Assembly (NCBI GenBank): GCA_017440965.1
Contig: JAFSGH010000047.1
Location: 1 to 35,676, forward strand
DNA length: 35,676 bases
Direction of reading: 5' to 3'
Origin: Clostridia bacterium
Lineage (GTDB): Bacteria; Bacillota; Clostridia; Oscillospirales; Acutalibacteraceae
Part shown: piece by piece, positions 14,289-23,339 of the stretch
Position numbering within the stretch: position 1 is the first letter of the stretch
Layout of the letters: each line of letters starts with the position of its first letter
Position numbers and translations under genes: made by a program
The notes under the pieces: model-generated
Told to the model about the DNA's origin: nothing
The model's database searches: none
What the model saw: only the letters and a program-made list of their open reading frames with translations

Positions 14289-16787
14289 ATGAAAAAGAAG
14301 CTTATTTCTTGTTTTTCGGTATTATTAGTGTTAGTAATGCTCTTCTCTGTGACAGAGCCGTTTGTCTTAAATGCAGATGCGGCAGAATATCCCGCGATTC
14401 CTGCACTTAAGATAGCAAGAGTATATCAGCCGAAGTCTGATAATTGGAGATGTTACTGGGCGAGCGTTGCAACTGTTCAGGGATACTGTCTCGGTGAATA
14501 TACATACGGCGGTGTGACTACTTCATACCGTATAGGAGGTAAAAATTATAATATTGTATCTAAGACAGATGCAATTTCAAAGAAACTTGAGGAATATACA
14601 GATCATGATGCAAACTATGCAGGTAATCTCAGCACATATCCCGTTCCGATGACGATCGTAAGAAGCGGACTCGGAAACAATACTGCAACTTATGAAAAAA
14701 TATATAATCAGCTGAAGCAGGGAAAGCCGGTCGTTATTTACGGAAAGAGTGTGACCAACGGAAATCACGCAAGTGTAGTTATTGCATATAACGGTTCTTC
14801 TTCAAAACTTGAACCTTCAGGTTTTACTGTTATGGAAGTTAAGCATTGGAGCGATAGTCTGTGGTGGAACAGCACAAATGTATATAACAGATATGCCAAT
14901 AATCCTCAGGAAAAGAAGGGTAGCGGCGAATCCTGTTATGTAACTCTCAGCTCGTGGCTCTCCTATGAAGACAGAACACTTATTCAGATAGTATATCCTA
15001 CAAATCCCGTAGCAATATCTGATAATAATTATTCTGTCAATACAGATTCAAATTATACTTCTGTTTATACCACGGGTATTTCAGATGCTGATGCAACGAT
15101 ATATACATACCTTAAAGGTGCAACTGCTGTTAAGGGTTGCGGATTCTATATAGGTACGGACGAAAATGATCTGACAAAGGTAACAAAGAGTCTCAGCGGT
15201 GCCTCAGACGGTGCCGGTACCGTAGAATACATATACTACAAAATGAGTAAGTGGTACGGTACCCTTGAACCGGGAACGAAGTATTATTACAGATTCTGGT
15301 ATACCGATTCAAACGGCAAAGAGGTAAAAAGTCCCGTCAACTGGTTTTTAACTACCGGTACAGCTGCCAAAACAGTTGCATCTGTAGGAATCAAAAAACT
15401 TCCGGATAAAACAGAATATCATCCCTTGGATTATGTTGATCTGACAGGTATGGTGCTGACTGTAACATACTCTGACGGATCATCGGAAGATATTACTGAC
15501 GGTTTTACTCATACTCCCGATAAGATAACTATGGGTGGTATCTGGGATATCACTGTAACACACGAGGAAGTGTCAACGAGTTTTCAGATAGATGCCGGCT
15601 CGGATTCGTATCTTGAGCAGTTTTATCAGAGTCCTGATATAAGCTACAGCACTGAGATATTTATTGTCGGAGATACGATCTGTTTTAGTTGGCAGGACTG
15701 TTTTGCCGATACCCCCGAAGCATACAAAGAAAATAGCGGAGAGTACGGTTATGAGGTAACATATACCGTAAACGGTGAGGAGTATACATACTGTCCTGCG
15801 GAAAATACTTTTTCCTATACCTTTGATGAAGTCGGTACGTATATGTTTACTGTAAGCTCCTTCTTGGGTATGTCCTCTCAGGATTCTTGCACGGTTACTG
15901 TCGATGTAGCTGACGGACTTTATTTCAGTATTGATAGGATGACCTTGGAGTCTGATGTTTTTACTGTTTATTGGTATGAATTTTGTGAAGATGCCTCATA
16001 TGAAGTAATTATAACTTATGATAATGCGATCGTAGCAGAAGACATTGTTGAAAATACACTTGAATATTCCTTTGATTGGATCGATGACGGTGTTTATACT
16101 GCGATAATTACGGCAATTTCTCCTGACGGTGAAAGGGCAACTGATGAATATTCATATTTTGCATATGATGACGGACCGGAAACAGATGACGGTGAATATG
16201 AAATAAAGGTATCTGATATAGTGGCAAGAGCAGGGGAAAGTGTTGATGTACCTATTGAAATAACATATAATCCGGGAATCGCAGGTCTGCGTTTATTTGT
16301 TTCTTATCCTGAAGAGCTTGAGCTTGTAGGAGTCGATGATAACGGACTGTTTTCAGGTTCTGTTTCTTCTTCCAATAAATATGAATCCCCGTTCGTAATA
16401 AGCTGGTTTTCTTCCTCGGGTGAAGATGAGTATACTATAGGTGAATATGTCACTCTCAAATTCAATATAAAAGAAGAGACTGCGGACGGAGATTATTATA
16501 TTCAGATAACTCAAAAAGAAGGAGATGCCGTTACCTCTTCAGGCGAAGCTTACAATTTTATCACCGGTGACGGATGTGTGACGGTTACAAGCCGTCTTTC
16601 CGGAGATGTCAACGGTGATGACGGTGTTAATATGATGGATATCGTTCTTTTGCAGCAATATCTTAATAACTGGGATGTAGCTATCAGTGAGTCTAATGCA
16701 GATGTAACGGGAGACGGAAATATCAATATGATGGATATTGTTCTTTTACAGCAATATCTCAACAATTGGGATGTAACATTAAAGTAA
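14289..16787 (+). CDS. Secreted C39-like cysteine peptidase with cohesin and dockerin
   Basis: The 832-residue product starts with a signal peptide (about 1-32). A papain-like C39_2-type domain (about 35-240) has candidate catalytic C55 in RCYWASVATVQGY and H160 in NGNHASVVIAYNG. Next come a beta-sandwich region resembling fibronectin type III (about 248-358), a Big_3-like Ig domain (about 365-436), two further beta or PKD-like domains (about 445-630), and a cohesin domain (about 636-768; VPIEITYNPGIAGLRLF, VISWFSSSGEDEY). A C-terminal dockerin (772-830) has two near-identical halves (NMMDIVLLQQYLNNWDV). Having cohesin and dockerin together suggests an adaptor that both docks and recruits partners. 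The ATG at 14289 is chosen because GGAAAGGA lies 8 nt upstream; a TTG at 14283 is less likely. The next gene starts 16 nt downstream. Confidence 0.85.
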   Translation: MKKKLISCFSVLLVLVMLFSVTEPFVLNADAAEYPAIPALKIARVYQPKSDNWRCYWASVATVQGYCLGEYTYGGVTTSYRIGGKNYNIVSKTDAISKKLEEYTDHDANYAGNLSTYPVPMTIVRSGLGNNTATYEKIYNQLKQGKPVVIYGKSVTNGNHASVVIAYNGSSSKLEPSGFTVMEVKHWSDSLWWNSTNVYNRYANNPQEKKGSGESCYVTLSSWLSYEDRTLIQIVYPTNPVAISDNNYSVNTDSNYTSVYTTGISDADATIYTYLKGATAVKGCGFYIGTDENDLTKVTKSLSGASDGAGTVEYIYYKMSKWYGTLEPGTKYYYRFWYTDSNGKEVKSPVNWFLTTGTAAKTVASVGIKKLPDKTEYHPLDYVDLTGMVLTVTYSDGSSEDITDGFTHTPDKITMGGIWDITVTHEEVSTSFQIDAGSDSYLEQFYQSPDISYSTEIFIVGDTICFSWQDCFADTPEAYKENSGEYGYEVTYTVNGEEYTYCPAENTFSYTFDEVGTYMFTVSSFLGMSSQDSCTVTVDVADGLYFSIDRMTLESDVFTVYWYEFCEDASYEVIITYDNAIVAEDIVENTLEYSFDWIDDGVYTAIITAISPDGERATDEYSYFAYDDGPETDDGEYEIKVSDIVARAGESVDVPIEITYNPGIAGLRLFVSYPEELELVGVDDNGLFSGSVSSSNKYESPFVISWFSSSGEDEYTIGEYVTLKFNIKEETADGDYYIQITQKEGDAVTSSGEAYNFITGDGCVTVTSRLSGDVNGDDGVNMMDIVLLQQYLNNWDVAISESNADVTGDGNINMMDIVLLQQYLNNWDVTLK

Positions 16788-16802
16788 GTCAGGAGAATAC
16801 AG

Positions 16803-18125
16803 ATGAGGAAAATAATTTCTGTGATAACGGTCATCGCATTAATGCTTTCGGGGTTTGTTTTTGCGAAGGCTGTATATGATGATAGGCCTTCGTTTGAGGC
16901 AGTTTCAAAAGAGGCAAGTGTAGGAGATGCGGTTTATGTTCCGCTGAGATTAAATAATAATCCGGGAATTACGGCTTTCAGGTTTACGGTTGAATATTCT
17001 TCAGATGATCTGGAGTTGACAAATATTACATATTGCAGTCTGTTTTCGAATGAAATATCGCAGATAAACCGTGCTAAGAATCCTCTTACGGTATCATGGT
17101 TTTCTACAGCTTCTGAAGATGAATATGATTGCGGGCAGATAGCTGTGTTGGAATTTCGCGTTTTGCCCGGAGCAAAAGACAGTAATATCACTATAGAGTA
17201 TAGTGAAACAGATGTGTTTGACAGCAGCTTTGAAATAAAGAGCTTTGATGTGATCAACGGAAGAGTCACCGTTTTATCCGATGAGCTGCTGTCGAGCGAA
17301 GACCCCTCAATGACGGAGCCTTCTACAACATTGCCCCCGATTACAGAGCCTTCAACAACAATGGTTTGCCCGACAGAGCCTTCAATAAATGAACCTCCGT
17401 CGACAACTGAGCAGCCGATGACGGAAGATATGAATACGACGAATGAACCGGACAGTTATATCTGCGGAGATGTTGACGGTGACTCAAGTGTAAGTTCTGC
17501 CGATGCAAGACTTGTTCTCAGAGCGGCTGTGCAACTTGAAAAGCTCAGCGGATTTGAGCTTGTACTTGCCGATGCTGACGAAGACGGTACCATTTCAGCA
17601 GCTGATGCAAGAAAAATTCTTCGCTGTGCAGTTTCTCTTGAAGCTTTTGATAAAAAAGAAAAAAACAGAGATGAATGTCTGAAAAGCCTTCTGTGTACCG
17701 GATATTGGTATGATTTTTCGTTGCAGGCACTTTATTATACTGAAATGATATTTTATCCTGACGGTACATTTGATGAGTATGTACCAATGGAAAACGAATA
17801 TATGAAGCTTATAAGAGAAGGGACATATACCGTTTCTGACGGAAGGATATTTTGTTATGAGGATTCTGCAAACGGCGGTAGTATGTACGGTAATTATTTT
17901 TATTATAATTCCGACGGCGATTATTGCAGAACAGAGCTTAAGAATATATTGGAGCAAGAATATATAGATATGTTCCATTTCTATGACAGAATAGATGTTA
18001 AAAAGTTTTTTGCGGAATATGAATACTTGACAGACGGCACCCCAATTTCTGACGCAGATATGCCTTTTTGGTGTCCGCCTGCAGATTACTCTGTACAACG
18101 GTATGATATGTCTTTTGCTGAATGA
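16803..18125 (+). CDS. Secreted cohesin-dockerin protein with a novel C-terminal domain
   Basis: The 440-residue protein has a signal peptide (about 1-22) and a cohesin domain (27-160; VPLRLNNNPGITAFRF, VSWFSTASEDEY) clearly related to the cohesin of the preceding gene. A Pro/Thr/Glu-rich linker (162-218) leads to a dockerin (222-283; DVDGDSSVSSADARLVLR and DADEDGTISAADARKILR) and then a C-terminal region (288-440). That last region has strand patterns reminiscent of small lipocalin-like bacterial domains (YYTEMIFYPDGTFDEYV, GTYTVSDGRIFCYED), but I cannot name it. The dockerin has Ala-Ala or Ser-Ala at the recognition positions, like the transglutaminase protein at 1292 and unlike the Met-Met type of its neighbour. 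AGGAGA precedes the ATG; it is cotranscribed with the C39-like gene. Confidence 0.82.
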   Translation: MRKIISVITVIALMLSGFVFAKAVYDDRPSFEAVSKEASVGDAVYVPLRLNNNPGITAFRFTVEYSSDDLELTNITYCSLFSNEISQINRAKNPLTVSWFSTASEDEYDCGQIAVLEFRVLPGAKDSNITIEYSETDVFDSSFEIKSFDVINGRVTVLSDELLSSEDPSMTEPSTTLPPITEPSTTMVCPTEPSINEPPSTTEQPMTEDMNTTNEPDSYICGDVDGDSSVSSADARLVLRAAVQLEKLSGFELVLADADEDGTISAADARKILRCAVSLEAFDKKEKNRDECLKSLLCTGYWYDFSLQALYYTEMIFYPDGTFDEYVPMENEYMKLIREGTYTVSDGRIFCYEDSANGGSMYGNYFYYNSDGDYCRTELKNILEQEYIDMFHFYDRIDVKKFFAEYEYLTDGTPISDADMPFWCPPADYSVQRYDMSFAE

Positions 18126-18153
18126 CGCCTGATTTTAACTGAATATATGCTTA

Positions 18154-18204
18154 TCGTGTCGGCACATGGCTTTTTTGCGGTGTGCCGATGCGATTTTTTT
18201 GCAG
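18154..18204 (+). terminator. Terminator of the cohesin-dockerin operon
   Basis: An 8-bp stem (TCGGCACA with TGTGCCGA), extended outwards by ATCG/CGAT, is followed by seven T. Confidence 0.8.
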
Positions 18205-18231
18205 TACGGTGTCAAAAAAAGTATATTGCTA

Positions 18232-18260
18232 TTGATTTAAATATTTTAAGGTGTTAATAT
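18232..18260 (+). promoter_or_regulatory. Possible promoter of typA-zapA
   Basis: TTGATT (18232-18237) and TAATAT (18255-18260) are 17 nt apart, 34 nt before the TTG start. The -10 match is moderate. Confidence 0.4.
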
Positions 18261-18294
18261 ATTATGTTGTATAAAATTTTTGAAGGTGAATTTT

Positions 18295-20115
18295 TTGAGC
18301 AGACGAGAAGATATAAGAAATATTGCAATTATCGCTCACGTTGATCACGGTAAGACTACGCTTGTTGATAAGCTTCTTAAGCAGAGCGGAACTTTCAGAG
18401 ATAACGAAGTGGTTGCAGACAGAGTTATGGACTCGAATGACCTTGAAAGAGAGAGAGGTATTACCATTCTTTCAAAGAATACCTCTGTCAATTACAAGGG
18501 TATAAAGATAAATATTGTTGACACTCCCGGTCACGCTGATTTCGGCGGCGAGGTCGAGCGTATAATGACTATGGTAGACGGCGTTTTGTTGCTTGTTGAC
18601 GCATTTGAGGGCTGTATGCCTCAGACAAGATTTGTTCTGTCAAAGGCTCTTGCTCTTAAGAAAACACCCATGGTCGTCATAAATAAGATCGACCGTCCGG
18701 GTGCGAGACCCGATGAGGTCATTGACGAGGTGCTTGACCTTTTCATTGAGCTTGGTGCAGACGAGGAGCAGATCGAATTCCCCGTTATCTTTGCCTCTGC
18801 CCGTGAGGGTTTTGCATCCTTTAATAAGGATGACAGAGAAGGGGATATGAGACCTCTGCTTGATGCTATTATTGATAACATTCCCTGTCCCGAATGTGAA
18901 GAGGAAGCTCCGTTACAGCTTCTTTTCTCTTCACTTGACTATGACGATTATGTTGGCAGGATCGGTGTGGGAAGAATTGAAAGAGGTACCGTAAAGGAAG
19001 GTCAGTCCGTAGTTCTTTGCCAGACAGACGGCGGCAGAAGAAATGTCAAGGTATCCCGTCTTTACCACTTTACGGGACTTGGCAGAACAGAGACGGATTT
19101 TGCAAAAGCAGGTGACATCGTTGCCGTTTCAGGTATAGAGGATCTTAATATAGGTGAAACTATATGTTCTCCCGACTGTGTTGAGCCTCTTCCTTTTATA
19201 AAGATAGACGAGCCTACCCTTGCAATGACATTCCATGTAAATGACTCTCCCTTTGCAGGCAGAGAGGGTAAGTTTGTCACATCAAGAAACATCCGTGCAA
19301 GACTTTTCAAAGAGGTTGAAACAAACGTAAGCATGAGAGTTGAAGAGACAGATTCGACCGATACCTTCAAGGTATCCGGCAGAGGTGAGCTTCATCTTTC
19401 CATTCTTATAGAGACTATGAGAAGACAGGGCTATGAATTCCAGGTCTCCCGTCCCAAGGTAATTTATAAGCACGAGGACGGAGTTCTCCTTGAGCCTATC
19501 GAGCTTCTTATTGTTGAGGTTCCTACAGACTATGTAGGTGCTGTTATGGAGAAGATCGGCTCAAGAAGAGGCGAGCTTGAAAATATGGGTACCCGTGACG
19601 GCGGAACAACACATCTTGAATTCAGGATCCCTGCAAGAGGTCTTATCGGCTACCGCTCGGAATTTCTGACGGATACCAACGGCTACGGCATTATGAATAA
19701 CCTTTTCCAAGGCTATGAGCCCTATAAGGGAGATATACAGACCAGAGAAAGAGGCTCTATAGTTGCCCACGAAACGGGAGAAAGTACAGGCTACGGACTT
19801 TTCAATACTCAGGACAGAGGCAGACTCTTTATCGGCCCCGGTGTTCAGGTATATGAAGGAATGATCGTCGGCGAATGTGCAAAGGCAGAGGACATCGTAT
19901 GTAATGTCTGCAAGAAAAAGCAGATGACGAATACCCGTGCCGCAGGAAGCGACGAGGCATTGCGTCTTGTTCCCCATTCAACACTTTCTCTTGAACAGAG
20001 TATGGAATTTTTAAGCGATGATGAGCTGCTTGAGGTAACTCCCGTATCACTCAGACTGCGTAAGAAGATTCTCTCCAAGGAAATGAGAATGAAGCAGCAG
20101 TTCAAGAAAAACTAA
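18295..20115 (+). CDS. typA: Translational GTPase TypA/BipA
   Basis: This is a full-length (606 residues) TypA/BipA ribosome-associated GTPase involved in ribosome assembly and stress adaptation. The start is taken as the TTG at 18295, giving the canonical MSRREDIRNIAIIAHVDHG N-terminus, with AAGGTGA 6-7 nt upstream; an in-frame TTG at 18280 lacks such a site. The GTPase domain has P-loop AHVDHGKTT (14-22), switch residues RERGITI, DTPGHADF, and NKID. Domains II and III and the TypA-specific C-terminal region with GRGELHLSILIE, FRIPARGLIGYRSEFLTDT and YGLFNTQDRGRLFIGPG follow. zapA begins 14 nt downstream, so the two genes are probably cotranscribed. Confidence 0.97.
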   Translation: MSRREDIRNIAIIAHVDHGKTTLVDKLLKQSGTFRDNEVVADRVMDSNDLERERGITILSKNTSVNYKGIKINIVDTPGHADFGGEVERIMTMVDGVLLLVDAFEGCMPQTRFVLSKALALKKTPMVVINKIDRPGARPDEVIDEVLDLFIELGADEEQIEFPVIFASAREGFASFNKDDREGDMRPLLDAIIDNIPCPECEEEAPLQLLFSSLDYDDYVGRIGVGRIERGTVKEGQSVVLCQTDGGRRNVKVSRLYHFTGLGRTETDFAKAGDIVAVSGIEDLNIGETICSPDCVEPLPFIKIDEPTLAMTFHVNDSPFAGREGKFVTSRNIRARLFKEVETNVSMRVEETDSTDTFKVSGRGELHLSILIETMRRQGYEFQVSRPKVIYKHEDGVLLEPIELLIVEVPTDYVGAVMEKIGSRRGELENMGTRDGGTTHLEFRIPARGLIGYRSEFLTDTNGYGIMNNLFQGYEPYKGDIQTRERGSIVAHETGESTGYGLFNTQDRGRLFIGPGVQVYEGMIVGECAKAEDIVCNVCKKKQMTNTRAAGSDEALRLVPHSTLSLEQSMEFLSDDELLEVTPVSLRLRKKILSKEMRMKQQFKKN

Positions 20116-20129
20116 AGGACGGAACATAA

Positions 20130-20450
20130 ATGGAAAAAAATAAGGTAACTATCACTGTAAGAAATCAGAAATATACCGTGATTTCAAGTGAAGCTCCCGA
20201 GGTCGTGAAGGCTCTTGCGGATATTGTCGATTCAAAGGTATCCTCACTTATGGGCTTCGGCTCAAAGCTTTCTCTTAATGAAGCCCTTGTGCTTACAGCT
20301 CTTGATCTTGCCAATGAGATAAAGGAAACCGAAAAGACTGTTTCAAAGCTCAGAAGTGAAATGGCAGGCTATCTTGAGGATGTTGAAAAGGTAATGATAG
20401 AAAGAGACAAGCTTAAAAGAGAGCTTGAAAAGCTTAAGGGCAAGAAATAA
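20130..20450 (+). CDS. zapA: Cell division protein ZapA
   Basis: The 106-residue protein has the ZapA fold: an N-terminal beta-strand pair (KVTITVRNQKYTVISSEAPEVVKALADIVDSKV) and then a long helix and coiled coil (about 45-106, rich in Glu/Lys/Leu heptads). ZapA promotes FtsZ filament bundling at the Z-ring. Length and layout are normal for Firmicutes. A GGACGG site precedes the ATG. It follows typA by 14 nt and ends at a double terminator. Confidence 0.85.
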   Translation: MEKNKVTITVRNQKYTVISSEAPEVVKALADIVDSKVSSLMGFGSKLSLNEALVLTALDLANEIKETEKTVSKLRSEMAGYLEDVEKVMIERDKLKRELEKLKGKK

Positions 20451-20452
20451 GA

Positions 20453-20485
20453 AAATATCTTATGCTGACACACCGTAAGATATTT
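20453..20485 (+). terminator. Terminator after zapA
   Basis: A perfect 10-bp stem (AAATATCTTA with TAAGATATTT) begins 3 nt after the zapA stop codon and is followed by a T-rich stretch. Confidence 0.65.
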
Positions 20486-20505
20486 CTTTATATTAAACCG
20501 AAATT

Positions 20506-20539
20506 AACGGCAGTGCTTGAATTTTTAAGCACTGCCGTT
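20506..20539. terminator. Bidirectional terminator overlapping the end of the beta-helix gene
   Basis: A perfect 13-bp stem (AACGGCAGTGCTT, 20506-20518, with 20527-20539) serves zapA on one side. On the other it encodes the last three codons and stop of the minus-strand glycosidase gene. Confidence 0.8.
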
Positions 20540-22063
20540 ATTTATTACATTATTTTCAATAACAACGTCTTTAGCACCGTGTACCTCAACGGGCTCAGTG
20601 ACACCGAAGATATTATTGGTTATACGGATGTTTTTATGATAGTAAGGGGCTTTTTCTGTCGGAGTAAAATCGGGAATTATCCTCACTCTCCCTCTTTCAC
20701 CCGTAAAGGTACATCCCTTCAGAGTAAAATCGTTTACGGGGGATGCTTCAAACCAATAATTCATATCTCCCGTAAGAAGCACGGGGAGAGAAAACTGACA
20801 GCCTTCTATAACCGTTTTACCTCTTGACTGAAATCTCAGATGTGAATTTGCCTTTCCGAAGCGGCAGGACTCAATATAAATTTCGGGATTAGAGGAAATA
20901 TTTTCGATAATATCCCCCTTTTCTGCGATTATCGGGCTTTCGGTTGTCAGAGTGACAGCCCAACGGTCGGCAATTTCAACCCCTGTCAGCTTATACCGTC
21001 CTCTTTCTTCAAGGGTACAGCCCTTATATACGGCTATTTCATCACCGACGGCAAAAACCTCCGAATAAGCATTCAGTGCGTGGCTCAGCTCACTTTTACG
21101 GGCAAAAAGCCGATTGCTCTCTGCTCCTATGCTATGATAAAAATTTGAGTGGATATTGAGCGCATCATCTATCATTCCCTCAAAAATACTGTCACGCAGG
21201 ATAATTCTGCCCTTGCAGGCAACGAAATGTATACCGTCAGCGGAATTTGTGACAATACCGTGGGATAAGCCGTCACGGAAAAGCCTTACGCCGTCAAGGT
21301 TGATATTCTCCGTTCCGATGGCAAGAAATCCCATACCGCAGCCGTTAAGAATACGGTAATTCTCAATTTTTATATTCCTTGAATGATACATCGCAACACT
21401 TGATTTGAAGCGGTTTTCGTGTTCAAGCACAATGCTTACCGTATCATCCCAGTGTGAGGGAAACTCTCCGATAAAGGCAATATTGCCTCCTTCATTTCTT
21501 ACCCTTATGTGCTTTATGTTGCTTGCAGGGGGTGAGGGCTCGGGAATTATATTTTCACCGAGATAAATAACATCAAGTCCCCTGCCCTCTCCCGTAATCT
21601 TATCAAATGCCTGAATGAACATACAGCCCTTTTTATAAAGCTCTCTGTCCTCATAGTCCCTGCCGTAGGGTATAAAGTTCCCGTTTTCAACTCTGCAGGG
21701 AAATTTATCCTTAATTTCCGCAACAAGCTCCTTACCGGTATTTCTGATAACATCAAGCTCGGTAAAAAGGGATCTTTCATATTCCACGGTCACGTTTTTC
21801 AGGGTTATATTCTCACAGCCGTCTATAATAAACGGCTGTATTCTGCCGATAAGCGTAATTACTGCACCGCCGAAATCAAGAGTAACATTCCGAAGCCCCT
21901 TGAGAATAAAAGCTGCATCAAGAAGCTCCGCACCCTCATGCACCGTAAGATATCTTTTATCTGTCACTCTTTTCGTATCGGAAAGCGAAATATTATCTGA
22001 ATCGGATGAAAAAAGATAATAATTATCACTCTCAAATACGGTATGAACATCAAAGCTCTTCAT
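20525..22063 (-). CDS. Right-handed beta-helix glycosidase, GH110-like
   Basis: The 512-residue protein shows parallel beta-helix periodicity throughout (NVTLDFGGAVITL, NITLKNVTVEYERS, NIKIENYRILNGCGMGF, NINLDGVRLFRDG). It carries the signature SADGIHF...GMIDDALNIH with Asp at 276, 299 and 300. The spacing and wording resemble GH110 alpha-1,3-galactosidases, whose catalytic residues are aspartates in this region. No signal peptide is visible, so the enzyme would be cytoplasmic, unlike well-known exported GH110 members. The start at 22063 lies 4 nt after the upstream oxidoreductase stop, suggesting translational coupling; a longer in-frame start at 22114 would overlap that gene by 47 nt and is less likely. 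Another beta-helix polysaccharide enzyme remains possible. Confidence 0.65.
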   Translation of the reverse strand: MKSFDVHTVFESDNYYLFSSDSDNISLSDTKRVTDKRYLTVHEGAELLDAAFILKGLRNVTLDFGGAVITLIGRIQPFIIDGCENITLKNVTVEYERSLFTELDVIRNTGKELVAEIKDKFPCRVENGNFIPYGRDYEDRELYKKGCMFIQAFDKITGEGRGLDVIYLGENIIPEPSPPASNIKHIRVRNEGGNIAFIGEFPSHWDDTVSIVLEHENRFKSSVAMYHSRNIKIENYRILNGCGMGFLAIGTENINLDGVRLFRDGLSHGIVTNSADGIHFVACKGRIILRDSIFEGMIDDALNIHSNFYHSIGAESNRLFARKSELSHALNAYSEVFAVGDEIAVYKGCTLEERGRYKLTGVEIADRWAVTLTTESPIIAEKGDIIENISSNPEIYIESCRFGKANSHLRFQSRGKTVIEGCQFSLPVLLTGDMNYWFEASPVNDFTLKGCTFTGERGRVRIIPDFTPTEKAPYYHKNIRITNNIFGVTEPVEVHGAKDVVIENNVINNGSA

Positions 22064-22067
22064 TTTA

Positions 22068-23132
22068 TCAGAGCTGTACTTCCCTGCCGGTCTTAGCGGA
22101 CTCATAGATAGCACAAAGTATCTTTATCATATCAATACCCTGCTGACCGACGAAGATGGGATCCTTTCCTTCGATAACTACATCATAGAAGTGCTTTAAG
22201 TTGTTGGAGTGGCCGTTGTTTTCCTTGCAGTTGGGAGCGGTGATATTTATCTGCTGTCCGTTTTCCTCTGTGAAAAGCTCAAGGACACCGTTTCTCCAGT
22301 TCATGCCTGACTTCGTTCCTCTTAATTCAACAAAGCGGCATTCCTCCTTGATATTGGATGCCCAGCTGAATTCTATCTGCAGTATTGCGCCGTTGTCAAA
22401 GCGGATCATACCCATTGCAAGGTCTTCAACATCGAAGGTGCCCTCTGCATTCTTGTCACCGAAATCGGAATTTACGGAGTCAGAGGAGTCATTATCGGCA
22501 AACTTCATATAGGTATTGCCTGATACGGCAACGGGAGTGGGATTGCCCATAAGCCATATTGCAAGATCTATCATATGCACACCGAGATCGATAAGGGGAC
22601 CGCCGCCTGACTGAGCCTTTGTGGTAAACCAGCCGCCCTTTCCGGGGATGCCTCTTCTTCTCTGCCAGCCTGCTCTGCCGCAGTAGATATCACCCATCTT
22701 GCCCTGCTCTATGTATTTCTTGGCAAAAACGGAGGCATCAACGAAACGGTTGTTTCTCATAACCATAAGAGTCTTGCCTGCCTTCTTTGCGGCATCGTTC
22801 ATCTTTAATACTTCAGTTACATCAACTGCATCGGGCTTTTCACAGAAAACATGCTTTCCTGCTTCAAAGGCTGCAACGGCAATTATTGAATGAAGATAAT
22901 TGGGTGTACAGATATCAACGGAATCAATGCTTTCATCCTTGAGAAGCTCATTGAAATCTGTATATACCTTTGCATCGGGGAAGTAATTGTCCTTAAGAAA
23001 CTGTGCTCTTTCCTCGATGATATCGCAGACAGCCGCAACCTCAAGTCTTTCATCGTTGATATAGGTGCTGAGATGTGCTCCCTTGCAGATACCGCCGTTT
23101 CCGATAAGTCCGACACGCCATTTTTTATTCAT
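22068..23132 (-). CDS. Gfo/Idh/MocA family oxidoreductase
   Basis: The 354-residue protein has an N-terminal Rossmann domain (VGLIGNGGICKGAHL, 8-21), the family EKP motif (98-100 in HVFCEKPDA) and the C-terminal sugar-binding half with GGPLIDLGVHMIDLAIWLMGNP. These NAD(P)-dependent enzymes oxidise or reduce sugars, inositols and amino-sugar derivatives; some act as redox glycosidases (GH109). An AAGGAG site precedes the ATG. It is the first gene of a two-gene operon with the GH110-like enzyme, and a sugar isomerase lies divergently upstream, so the set probably processes one carbohydrate. The exact substrate cannot be assigned. Confidence 0.92.
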   Translation of the reverse strand: MNKKWRVGLIGNGGICKGAHLSTYINDERLEVAAVCDIIEERAQFLKDNYFPDAKVYTDFNELLKDESIDSVDICTPNYLHSIIAVAAFEAGKHVFCEKPDAVDVTEVLKMNDAAKKAGKTLMVMRNNRFVDASVFAKKYIEQGKMGDIYCGRAGWQRRRGIPGKGGWFTTKAQSGGGPLIDLGVHMIDLAIWLMGNPTPVAVSGNTYMKFADNDSSDSVNSDFGDKNAEGTFDVEDLAMGMIRFDNGAILQIEFSWASNIKEECRFVELRGTKSGMNWRNGVLELFTEENGQQINITAPNCKENNGHSNNLKHFYDVVIEGKDPIFVGQQGIDMIKILCAIYESAKTGREVQL

Positions 23133-23291
23133 AAGTCATTCTCCTTATTTTTTTTCTTTTATAGTAACATAATAATTTATTATAATCAATAAAAAACACA
23201 GGCTTTTTCCGTTTCCTGAAAGGCTTTTCGCTGCGAGGAAATGTCATTTGTTAAAATATTTGCGGTAGGATAACGATTTGCTGTTATTTTA

Positions 23292-23320
23292 TTGACTTCT
23301 TTTGTTTTTGTGTGTTATAT
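23292..23320 (+). promoter_or_regulatory. Promoter of the sugar isomerase/epimerase gene
   Basis: TTGACT (23292-23297) and TTATAT (23315-23320), 17 nt apart, lie 20 nt before the start codon. Confidence 0.6.
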
Positions 23321-23339
23321 TTCAACTGAGGTGATCAAT

